From Rachicladosporium sp. CCFEE 5018 (Eukaryota; Ascomycota; Dothideomycetes; Cladosporiales; Cladosporiaceae): a stretch of 55,767 nt of DNA. Shown one piece after another: positions 20,565 through 28,907 of this stretch (within the stretch, counting starts at the first letter, position 1; each line of letters starts with the position of its first letter). The notes under the pieces were generated by a model that worked only from the letters and a program-made list of their open reading frames with translations, had not been told where the DNA came from and made no database searches. The stretch is from NCBI GenBank assembly GCA_002077045.2, contig KZ111147.1, positions 396,580-452,346 on the forward strand, given 5' to 3'. Both the position numbers and the translations under genes were made by a program.

Positions 20565-23237
20565 TCACGCACCCTCCCCCTTCCCATGCTCCACAAAGCT
20601 CATCCCATCCACATCACTGCTCTCCGTCTTCTCTACATCCACATCCTCCATCACAGCATCACTATGCGGGAAAATCGGTTTACTGCCCTTGTTCTCCACC
20701 ATCTCCACGCCCCTCTCGTCTTCATCGTCCGCAAGTCCCGGCGGCGTAAGCACAATATCCACAGCCTCCGGGTCCTTGCTAGCAGGCGGTAGTCCGTAGC
20801 TCCCATGCCGTGCAAGGTGTGCATCATCGTCCATATAATTGGCATCAGCTTCGATGAAGTCGATGCCGTCTTGCTGGGCAATTGTACTGTCCATGCTATC
20901 GCGTCTCTCGTCCCACTCGATGCTTTGTCTCGGGATACTACCGACGCCATCCATGCCGAAGTCGTACGAAGGTGGCGGAGGGTTTGAAGAAGCATTGCGC
21001 AGCTCCTGCTTGAAGTGCTCGTTATCTTCGTCGATGAAACGCTGCAGCGCTTCGGGTAGAACAGGGTTGAAGTGCCTGATATCAGCAGCTTGATTGCTGG
21101 CGTAGACTAGTAGTGCGGAGTTGTGCTCTAGCTCAGCAGCACGCAGGACTTCATAATCAGACCACTTGGCCTTGCTGATGCTGGGCGAGCTGCCACTGGT
21201 AGTGTACTCGATACGCCACCATTGCATGCCTTCGGGTGTGGAGCCAGTCGTGGTGTCCTGAGTCATTGTTTCGTCGATGCGATCGTCGTCATCGTCGTCT
21301 TCTGCTGGGCGAAGGACATAGGTCACATTCGGCTTGGTGGCGACGCCCATGAGGGTATACTGCTCTGTGAGACCTTGCTCGACGAGCTGTTGGGGCGTGG
21401 AATTAGTGAGTGCGGAGATGTCTTTGAGAAGTGCTGCCTTATGTTCGTTCAGTCGAGCGATCTTCTCATCGATGCTGATGGTGAGCTTCTCGAGTTCATT
21501 CGCGACATTAGTGTAGTGTGGCACGTGGTCCTCGCCAACGCCGTTGACGATCGGCGCATCTCCATCTGGGGTAAGATTCTTCTCTTCCGCAGCCTTCTGC
21601 TTCATACGAGTAAGGGTGTGCTGCATCAGCTGCTTGGCTTCGATCTGAGTGCTCTTCGTCGGGTGCTGCCAGGTGCTCAGTTTCCTGACAATCCCGTCGA
21701 TCTTCGCGACCTTCTGCCTCTGATCGACAGCATGCATCCGGACCGCTTTTGAGACATCGACATTGTCTTCAAGGTACTTGTCAAGCCAGAGCTCAGGCGG
21801 AACCTCGACCCTCAGCTTATCCGCGTTCGGATATGTGTTTCGGACACGCATCACTAGCACGTCCGCTGCTTGAGAGATGAAGTTATCATTCGTCGAGAAG
21901 GGATCTCTGCCGTTGCTCCATAGCATGTCGTCGATCAGCTCGGTGAGGTTGCAGCTAGCATCTGGTGCAATGCTGGAAGTCAGGTCGACCAAATACCGAA
22001 ACGGCTCAGCTATACCTCCGTCCGAGGTATTCCCAACATTCCTCGCGAAGAGCTGCATCATCTCGGAACGAAGTCCAGCCGCAATCTGTGCGGCATCCAC
22101 GTACGACTCCAGGAACGACTTCACCAGTGGTTGAGTCGGCGACCTTTCCAGGACCTTCGATACTGCGACTGAGTGCGAGCTTGCATATGAGCGATCGCCG
22201 CTGTCGAGGAAAGCCATCAATCGTTGTGTGTCGGCGATGAGGGCGTCGGCTTCATCGTGGGCAGAGTCCGCAGGTAGCCCGCTCTCAACGTGGACCACGC
22301 TGGGCAGCTTGATTACACTCCCACGCCACCAATCGCTGTCGCTCCCGTAGTTCCCTTGCACATGATCTCGCAGTAGCAACGCTTCTCGAGCGAGCGGTAT
22401 CGAGTGACATATCGTCAAGAAGTTCGGAAGGTAGTCTCCAGCAGGCAGCTGCTTGAGAAATCTTGGCTCCTCCCCCTTGTTCTGTCTTTCGGATGCCTCG
22501 AGATCAGGCACAATCTCATCGTACTGATGCTGGATAGGAACCATAGCCCACTGAGCCGTATCATACGACGCCCTGTTCGCTGGCCCAAACGCAACATTCG
22601 CAGCTTTCGATATACCATCTGCACCCACAACCCCAGTCTCCTGCCCTGACATACTTCCAAGATCCTGCTGACTCATAGCAAGCGCTTTCGCCATATCGTC
22701 GTCCTCTTCTTGCTTACTAGCAGGCTGCCTGAAGCTCCCCGCCGGGCTAGGACCACGTGTAGGCGCTGCACTGTTCCCCAGTGGTCGGAGATTGCGATTC
22801 TCGCCTGCCATGCCATCGCGATCTTTGCTGAAGGCGCTCTCGTCCCACATCGCAGATTGCTCCTCTTTGCTGATGTCTTCGCCGTCCATGATAGAGTTGA
22901 TGGCACGTGAGGGATCGTTGTTGCGGACCTTCAAGTAGCGGATAGCCGTGTCTCTCGGTGCCATAGTGATCGTCATCACCTCATCTATCGCTGTCTCCGG
23001 AACTGTGGCGGCCATGGCCATGGCTTCACGTTGGGTGCGAGGTTTCTTGGTGGGCGACTGTGAGGGCTCAGCGTTGAAGTCGATCTGGTCGATGTTTGGG
23101 CAGAACATTATGCTTCGCAACACGTTCAAGCGCGACGCACGCGCACGCGCTTGATTGCTTCCCTTGTTGCCATATGTCACGAGGTTTGTCGCGCGGCGGC
23201 GTTTGGGTGACGTGGGAGTGGATGTTTCTGGGGCCAT
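20565..23237 (-). CDS. UIM/UCH-like ubiquitin-interaction protein (complete)
   Basis: A single exon of 890 aa. The start is the ATG giving MAPETSTPTSPKRRRATN. Order of parts: basic, disordered N-terminus; UBA-like helix region (about 80-117, ETAIDEVMTITMAPRDTAIRYL); UIM at about 176-193 (EEDDDMAKALAMSQQDLGS); then a region starting PRFLKQLPAGDYLPNFLTICHSIPLAREALLL that resembles the fungal USP25/28-like deubiquitinase fold; coiled-coil segments; acidic tail. I do not see the canonical catalytic Cys box (GNTCYxN type), so the protease is probably dead and the protein may act as a ubiquitin adaptor. The 3' part is repeated at 14067-15430. Confidence 0.75.
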   Translation of the reverse strand: MAPETSTPTSPKRRRATNLVTYGNKGSNQARARASRLNVLRSIMFCPNIDQIDFNAEPSQSPTKKPRTQREAMAMAATVPETAIDEVMTITMAPRDTAIRYLKVRNNDPSRAINSIMDGEDISKEEQSAMWDESAFSKDRDGMAGENRNLRPLGNSAAPTRGPSPAGSFRQPASKQEEDDDMAKALAMSQQDLGSMSGQETGVVGADGISKAANVAFGPANRASYDTAQWAMVPIQHQYDEIVPDLEASERQNKGEEPRFLKQLPAGDYLPNFLTICHSIPLAREALLLRDHVQGNYGSDSDWWRGSVIKLPSVVHVESGLPADSAHDEADALIADTQRLMAFLDSGDRSYASSHSVAVSKVLERSPTQPLVKSFLESYVDAAQIAAGLRSEMMQLFARNVGNTSDGGIAEPFRYLVDLTSSIAPDASCNLTELIDDMLWSNGRDPFSTNDNFISQAADVLVMRVRNTYPNADKLRVEVPPELWLDKYLEDNVDVSKAVRMHAVDQRQKVAKIDGIVRKLSTWQHPTKSTQIEAKQLMQHTLTRMKQKAAEEKNLTPDGDAPIVNGVGEDHVPHYTNVANELEKLTISIDEKIARLNEHKAALLKDISALTNSTPQQLVEQGLTEQYTLMGVATKPNVTYVLRPAEDDDDDDRIDETMTQDTTTGSTPEGMQWWRIEYTTSGSSPSISKAKWSDYEVLRAAELEHNSALLVYASNQAADIRHFNPVLPEALQRFIDEDNEHFKQELRNASSNPPPPSYDFGMDGVGSIPRQSIEWDERRDSMDSTIAQQDGIDFIEADANYMDDDAHLARHGSYGLPPASKDPEAVDIVLTPPGLADDEDERGVEMVENKGSKPIFPHSDAVMEDVDVEKTESSDVDGMSFVEHGKGEGA

Positions 23238-23624
23238 CGTCACATGCGAGGTGCTTGGGTGATCGACCGAGCTTGACAGCTTGGCAGAAGTGACGATGGC
23301 GATGACATGGAGTGATTGATGGCCGCGAAGTTAGTAGCTACCATTTACAAAGGGCAGATGTTAGGCAATTACGGTTGGAGACTTGGTGAGAGGCAGGAGC
23401 GACGAAGAGAGGGTGCAGACGTAGCTGCATCCATGTGACAAAGCTACAAACGCCCGCTGCAGAACATCAGCAGCCTATAGTCGCTTACATGCCAAAACCA
23501 TCCGCTATGCCATCCCTAGATTTCTTTTGATCTTACACATGCTCTGTAGCTACCAGTCGTAAACGCGCGCGGCTGAATCCGCTTTTCAAAACTGTTCTTC
23601 TAGTCCTGTCATCCAGATTCCGTC
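23238..23624. other. Intergenic: UIM promoter and LDO-like 3' end
   Basis: 387 bp between the UIM start and the stop of the next leftward gene. No RNA gene or repeat was recognised. Confidence 0.5.
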
Positions 23625-24468
23625 CTACCCAAGTCCGGTCACTCCACTAACGCCGCCCTTCACTGCACCAGTCGTGTTAGCAACAGCATCCGTACCTGTG
23701 GCACTTGTGACCTTGCTGACACCACCATGCGCACTATTGACGGTGGAACCCACCCCAGGCACATTTCCATTCGCTTTTGCAGGGGTGAATTGGTCGCCAT
23801 ACCCTTTGATGTCTCCCGTCGCCTGCTGCGCCTTCGCCGAGTCCATGAAGCCCGTCAATCGTCCGCCAGTGAAGCCGTTGAGTCGGTCGCCGATCGTGGG
23901 TCCCGCGGGTGCGTCATCGGACTTCTTGTCGTCGCCGCCGCCGCCGTTGGCCCATTTGAGGATGTAGTAGCCGCCTAGGCCCCAGAGGAAGAGGAATGTG
24001 GCTGCAAAGGTCGTGAAGAAGAGGGTTGGGAGGACGACGACTAGGGCTGTGCCGACCATGACGAGCGTGAATGCTACTGCGCCGAGAAGTCCGACCACCA
24101 AGCCCACGAGGAGGGCAAAGATGAAGACCGTGAGGGAGAAGAGAACGAAGAGGAAGAGCGGTACGCCGGTTATGGCGAAGTTCATTCCCAGGAAGGCCTA
24201 CGCGTGTCAGTATGTAGTGAGCCCACCGACTCTTTTTCCCATCGTCTACTGAACAACCTACCGATAGCTTCGGATTCTTAAGCATGAATGCTTGCAGCTT
24301 AGCCAGGAATGCTGCCCTCTGCTCTGGCGGGAAGAAGCGATCCAGTATAGCTTTGCCCTTTGCTGCGACCCAGTTCCCACCTCCTTCTATCTTGCCTAGC
24401 ACTCCCTTGGTCACACCTTCGACCTGCCCCTGGACGCCCTTCGTCGCTCCTTGAAGCTGTTCCGCCAT
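23625..24468 (-). CDS. Promethin/LDO-like lipid-droplet assembly membrane protein
   Basis: Exons complement(24262..24468) and complement(23625..24197), with a 64-nt intron, give 259 aa. The first 69 residues are amphipathic (KGVQGQVEGVTKGVLGKIEGG). Then come two long hydrophobic hairpin-like stretches (ITGVPLFLFVLFSLTVFIFA and AFTLVMVGTALVVVLPTLFF) ending GGYYILKW, and a disordered Gly/Thr-rich tail. This arrangement resembles the Promethin family (LDAF1 in animals, Ldo16/45 in yeast), which partners with seipin at ER-lipid-droplet contacts. The family call rests on the hydrophobic pattern and could be wrong. Confidence 0.62.
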
Positions 24469-24972
24469 CTTGGTGGACTGTCGCGATCGTCTGGGAGATG
24501 CTGATCTATCAGGAGAACGCGATACCTCGCGTAGAATATCGTTGCGATTCGGATGCTTCGATGAGCGGACCTCGAGCTTCCGCGGATGGTGATGAGAGGA
24601 GGATATTTTGACGGTGATGCCGGGGACGAGGAGGAAAGCAACGCTACGTCAACATCGAGATGGGAAACTTAGACTTTACATCGAAGGTTCAAGACAACCG
24701 TCACGAGAGTACTGTGGTAAGGTGTCGCAGTGAGGTCCCGCGTCTGTTGTCACCAGTGGATCGTCTGCCGCGTCTTTGCATGGATGGGAGCACTCGGAGG
24801 TCGTGCCTTTCCTTGTTTCGCAACGCGCGCTGTCATTTAGCTCTGCGCCACAGCGGGATGATGCTTCCCGCGGTGCACTTGCCACACCTTACATGCTTGG
24901 TATTTGGATTGTGATGTTCCATTCACCACTGTACGACGATACTGAAAAAGGTGCTTTGAATGCTAACGCAGC
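24469..24972. other. Intergenic: LDO-like promoter and SDR 3' end
   Basis: 504 bp. Open frames on both strands are short and without family features. No RNA gene or repeat was recognised. Confidence 0.5.
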
Positions 24973-25839
24973 CTAGGCACTGCCTGAACGCTGACTCCTC
25001 AAGATAACCTCCACCTTATCCAACCCCATGATTCGCTTCAAATACCCGTCGAACCAAGCACTCGGCAGCAGACTTCCCAGCCTGGCCATGCCCGCAGACT
25101 TACCACGCCAGATAGACATTGGTGGATGTGGCTTCAACAGATCACCCACGACACCCTTTGCCCACTCATCAGCCGAGATGCCGTCGGGTACCCAGTTGCC
25201 TTGAAGCATGGGCTCCACGAGTTTTCTAGCGGGCGCATATATCGAACTCGTTGGTAAGGGCGACTTGGCAGCCGCATTGCTGGTGACAATATTGGTGTTC
25301 ACGCCTCCTGTCTTGAGGTTGACGACGTCGATGTCAAAGGCTGCCAGCTCCAGGCGCAAAGTGTCCGTCATCATGGCCATCGCAGCCTTTGATCCGTTGT
25401 AGGTGAACTGGAACGGCACTGCGAGGTGCGCGCCGACGGTGGTGTGGTTGACGATCATGGCCTTGGGGGATTTAAGCAGCAACGGTAAGAAGGCTTGAAT
25501 GAGTGCGAGGTGACCCCAGACGTTGAGGTCGAAGAATTTCTTGGCTTCGGGTATTGAGAGGTCTGTCAGAGGCATCATGTGCAGCGCACCAGCGTTGTTG
25601 ACAAGTATATCCAGTCGTGGGACCTTTGCTACGCAGTCTTTGATCGAGTCATCGGAGGTGATGTCCAGAGTGAGTGTCTCAATGCCGAGTGCAGTCATTT
25701 CCGTCATTTTGCTTGGGTCCCGCGTGGTAGCATAGACGTGTAGGCCGGCTTTGTGGAAGTGCTTTGCGAGTTCGGCGCCCATGCCTCCATCAGAGCAGCC
25801 GGTGATGAGGACTGTTCGCTTTGTCGATGCCGACATCAT
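24973..25839 (-). CDS. Short-chain dehydrogenase/reductase, AYR1-like
   Basis: A single exon of 288 aa with two adjacent start ATGs. The Rossmann cofactor motif TGCSDGGMG is at about 13-21. NNAG is at 81-84, and the catalytic YNGSK pair is Tyr147 and Lys151. The usual catalytic Ser is replaced by a Thr-Thr (NHTTVGAHLAVPF), which is tolerated in some SDRs. The classical SDR group nearest in style is the NADPH-dependent 1-acyl-DHAP reductase-like set of fungi. The true substrate is unknown. It is divergent from the Zn2Cys6 gene at 26333, which may regulate it. Confidence 0.85.
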   Translation of the reverse strand: MMSASTKRTVLITGCSDGGMGAELAKHFHKAGLHVYATTRDPSKMTEMTALGIETLTLDITSDDSIKDCVAKVPRLDILVNNAGALHMMPLTDLSIPEAKKFFDLNVWGHLALIQAFLPLLLKSPKAMIVNHTTVGAHLAVPFQFTYNGSKAAMAMMTDTLRLELAAFDIDVVNLKTGGVNTNIVTSNAAAKSPLPTSSIYAPARKLVEPMLQGNWVPDGISADEWAKGVVGDLLKPHPPMSIWRGKSAGMARLGSLLPSAWFDGYLKRIMGLDKVEVILRSQRSGSA

Positions 25840-26332
25840 GTCGAGCTGCGATCGAATCGACGTCTATCCAAGACACAGGTTGCAGAAAGGGAGGAGAAGT
25901 CAAAGAGATTGTAGTACCTGGCGAAGGGCCTTCACTGGCCACGACAAAACTCACCTTCATATAGGCTCTTACACAAACGGCAGCGGACAAGATGCTGCAC
26001 ATTCAGCTCCGACCGCTGATTTCCTGGTCGTCAACATCACGCTGACGCGCAGGATTTCGCGTGAAGCGCAATGAACCAATATTCCCCTGAACCCTCGGCT
26101 ACAAGACCCGTGATCACTGCTTGTAATGCCTACACATGGGAATCGTCGTGCAGCCTGTACATGTAGTTGCGAGAGACTGACTGCAGTTGATGTTCGAAGG
26201 ATCGGCTTCGTGGTCCAAGCTTCGGCCACTTCATCTCCTCTACGGCCGTGAGCTCTCTCCATTAGAACCTCAGCCCAGCCATTATCCTTGGGCACTGTAA
26301 CTGTCTCAGCCCATCGAGTGCATGTCACCACG
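25840..26332. promoter_or_regulatory. Shared SDR/Zn2Cys6 promoter
   Basis: 493 bp between divergent starts. It contains a CCAAT box near 26075 (GAACCAATATTCCCC). A CGG and a CCG triplet flank a 9-base spacer near 26096-26110 (CGGCTACAAGACCCG), a possible but unproven Zn2Cys6 target. Confidence 0.5.
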
Positions 26333-28633
26333 ATGTCTGCTCGTGGCGCCGAGAGCGCCGGGCTGAGAGAGCACGCCTCGACATCGCGTACTCGATCGCC
26401 CGAGGACGCGGATCCAGGCAGCCAGAGAAAGCGCAGACGAAAGGTACTTTCATGTCTTGACTGTCGTCGGAGAAAGGTGCAGTGCGATCGGCAGTCTCCT
26501 GCTTGTGGACGTTGCGTCAAAGCTGGACTCGGGGCGCAATGTTCGTACGTCGAAGAGAACGGCACCGCGGTAGCCGACTCGCGCGTCGATGACATTGAGT
26601 GCACGCGTCCGAGTGATCGAAATGGAGCTTTCGGTCAGAGCCACAGATCAGTTGGCTCACATGTCGGGTCGCCAGACACTCTTAGGGCTCGATTACATGC
26701 CCAGAACGTTCGCATTCAGCAGCTGGAGACCGCTCTCTTACGGACAGCGCCGTCAGTGCCAGTGGTGCGTTCGATACTTCCGGGAGCTCAGGCGACTCAG
26801 ACACACGCTACGGAGTCTGCGAAAAGTGACCAGGATGTTAAACCACCCGCGCAGCCAATGATCTTCCGTGGGAAAGCGTTCAAAACCGAGTACTCTGGTC
26901 CATCAAGCGGGTGGGCCACGATTGCTCACGTTGGTGACTTCCACCAATTTTTACACGGGGCGATGGAAATGTCCCCTAGGTTGCAACGCATCAGGAAGGA
27001 GATGCATGCCCGCGGGAATGAAGAAGCAGTGCCCGAGTCGCATCCTGACTATGTACCGACCATAGCAAGTGCTGATGATGCAGCGTTACGGGCCTTGCTA
27101 CCTTCTCAAGAAGACACGGATCGAGCTGTGCAACTGTATCATGCCACATATGGTACCATATATCACATTGTCCACCTACCAACATTCTGGAAGGCATACG
27201 ATGGCCTATGGTCACAAGCTGCGGAGCCCACGTCCGCTGCATTCATCGCAGTAGTTCTGCTCATGCTTGCCACGGTAGCATGTCTTGATTCGGACGGCAC
27301 CGGCACCGATCATCAGAGCAAAGCCGCATCAAGACTACACGCTGTTGTAATGATCGACACCTGTGAGCGATGGGTCGAAGCTCAACCCCACAAGAAGGGC
27401 GCTGCCGAGACCTTCCAGCTCCTCTGCCTTCTGGTACTTGCAAAGACAATCAATGCTGAAAAGACCAAGCGGCGCGCCACGGAGGTAGGAGGTCTGATGT
27501 TGAGAATGATGTCTATGGGATTCCATCGGTCTCCATCCCATCTACGAAAGGCAACGAGCGAGGTAGACAAGGAGCTACGACGGAGGATGTGGACGATGAT
27601 TGCAGACTTGGAGTTGGAGACCTCTTTCGAACGTGGCATAGTTGCAGTCCCGTGGCTCGCTCAAAGCGACGTTGAGGCACCTCGGAACATACGCGACGAG
27701 AGTATCGAAGATGACGAGGCTCCTGCGGGACTCCCGGCGACCACCTACTCTACATCCTCATATCTAGCTTTGGTGACGAGATCCTTTGGGCTCCGTAGTA
27801 GGTTGTATGTCAGACTCAACACTGTTGGAGGTCGCTTCGCATTTGAAGAGGTGATGGAGTATACCCAGGAACTTTCGGCAATCTCCCAAGCAATCCCGTT
27901 ATCCGTTGCTACTGCTCCTCAAGCCGTACGAGCTGCACTGGAACTGAAGCATCTGCAGTACATACTGGCATTACATAGCGCCTCCCTTCGTACAGCCGCC
28001 TCCGCGATCCAGCGAAATACGTCTATCATGACTATCCTGGACACAGCTACCTGCATTGTCGCTATACACAGGGATCTACTCGATGCGGGCAACCGCAGTA
28101 TCTTACTTCTTCGCCAGGACTACATTAGGGCAGGTTTTGTTCTGGCGCAAGTCGCCTTGACTACGAATCATAGCTTACAGTCGAGCGTGTACACGAAAGC
28201 TGTTGACGACATCGTACCCGGGCTTATGCAGCAGATCGTTGAGCTACTGACTGATCGCGTCTTTCGCCTTGGCTGCGAGCACAAGTCACTATGGTTCGTG
28301 CTTGCCACGCAGGCCTATATCAAGAGCTGCAGAGACAGTACAAGACGATCTGTGTACCAGCAGGAAGCCGTCGATGCTATCGTCTCGTTATACGACAAGT
28401 CCCAAGAGGCTAAGCAGCAGGTCAACGGAGTAGCCGCGAGTCTTGCTGGAAGCTCCACTGATGCAACGCCTTGGGCTTTGGGTGATGTACCGTTCGATAT
28501 GAACGGTATTCTGCCGTTCAACTTCGACGATATGGAGTCTTGGACATTTGAAGACTGGATGGCAGACCCAATTGACTGGCAGACCGACTCGAGTGCGCCA
28601 GCAAGTGGAGGTGCATTCCAAGGTTACACATGA
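26333..28633 (+). CDS. Zn2Cys6 fungal transcription factor
   Basis: A single exon of 766 aa from the ATG giving MSARGAES. The binuclear cluster has the exact Cx2Cx6Cx6Cx2Cx8C spacing (Cys 41, 44, 51, 58, 61 and 70) after a basic run QRKRRRK. A leucine-repeat dimerisation stretch follows (RIQQLETALL). The middle region (SQEDTDRAVQLYHATYGTIY, then HLPTFWKAYDGLW) matches the fungal-specific TF domain, as does RRMWTMIADLELETSFERG. The C-terminus is acidic and aromatic (NFDDMESWTFEDWMADPIDW), a likely activation region. It is a nuclear regulator, and the divergent SDR is a candidate target. Confidence 0.9.
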   Translation: MSARGAESAGLREHASTSRTRSPEDADPGSQRKRRRKVLSCLDCRRRKVQCDRQSPACGRCVKAGLGAQCSYVEENGTAVADSRVDDIECTRPSDRNGAFGQSHRSVGSHVGSPDTLRARLHAQNVRIQQLETALLRTAPSVPVVRSILPGAQATQTHATESAKSDQDVKPPAQPMIFRGKAFKTEYSGPSSGWATIAHVGDFHQFLHGAMEMSPRLQRIRKEMHARGNEEAVPESHPDYVPTIASADDAALRALLPSQEDTDRAVQLYHATYGTIYHIVHLPTFWKAYDGLWSQAAEPTSAAFIAVVLLMLATVACLDSDGTGTDHQSKAASRLHAVVMIDTCERWVEAQPHKKGAAETFQLLCLLVLAKTINAEKTKRRATEVGGLMLRMMSMGFHRSPSHLRKATSEVDKELRRRMWTMIADLELETSFERGIVAVPWLAQSDVEAPRNIRDESIEDDEAPAGLPATTYSTSSYLALVTRSFGLRSRLYVRLNTVGGRFAFEEVMEYTQELSAISQAIPLSVATAPQAVRAALELKHLQYILALHSASLRTAASAIQRNTSIMTILDTATCIVAIHRDLLDAGNRSILLLRQDYIRAGFVLAQVALTTNHSLQSSVYTKAVDDIVPGLMQQIVELLTDRVFRLGCEHKSLWFVLATQAYIKSCRDSTRRSVYQQEAVDAIVSLYDKSQEAKQQVNGVAASLAGSSTDATPWALGDVPFDMNGILPFNFDDMESWTFEDWMADPIDWQTDSSAPASGGAFQGYT

Positions 28634-28907
28634 AGGGTTAGAGGCGATGAACAGTCTAGTCACGCCCCGTTGCGTGCATGACTGACTTCGCATTGGCAAT
28701 GAGTAGCGTTGCTTCGCTGAGACGAAGCTGTTGCAAGCCGTTGCACCGAATGCTGGATACTGTCGATCAGGTGTCAGCAGCGCTGCACTGTGGCCACTGC
28801 CGCATCAAGAGCAAGTCGGAGTCGAGCTCTAGTGAGGCGCTACCGCTAAATATGAGTGGCTTGTGCAAGAAACTTATCTGACTGCAACGCTAACGCGAGT
28901 ACATCGC

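Larger units (their letters stand above)
15531..21928. repeat. Segmental duplication unit, right copy (B)
   Basis: This is the counterpart of 9014-15430 in the same orientation: truncated P450, methyltransferase, nucleoside hydrolase and the 3' part of the UIM gene. Beyond 21928 the UIM gene continues to its start codon without a partner in the window. The most diverged stretches are the hydrolase 5' end, its first intron and the hydrolase-UIM spacer. Confidence 0.9.

Noticed and set aside
8368..23237. Calling the P450-methyltransferase region a full secondary-metabolite cluster
   Set aside because: No core synthase, pathway regulator or transporter lies inside the module; the MFS gene is separated by LTV1 and LSG1.
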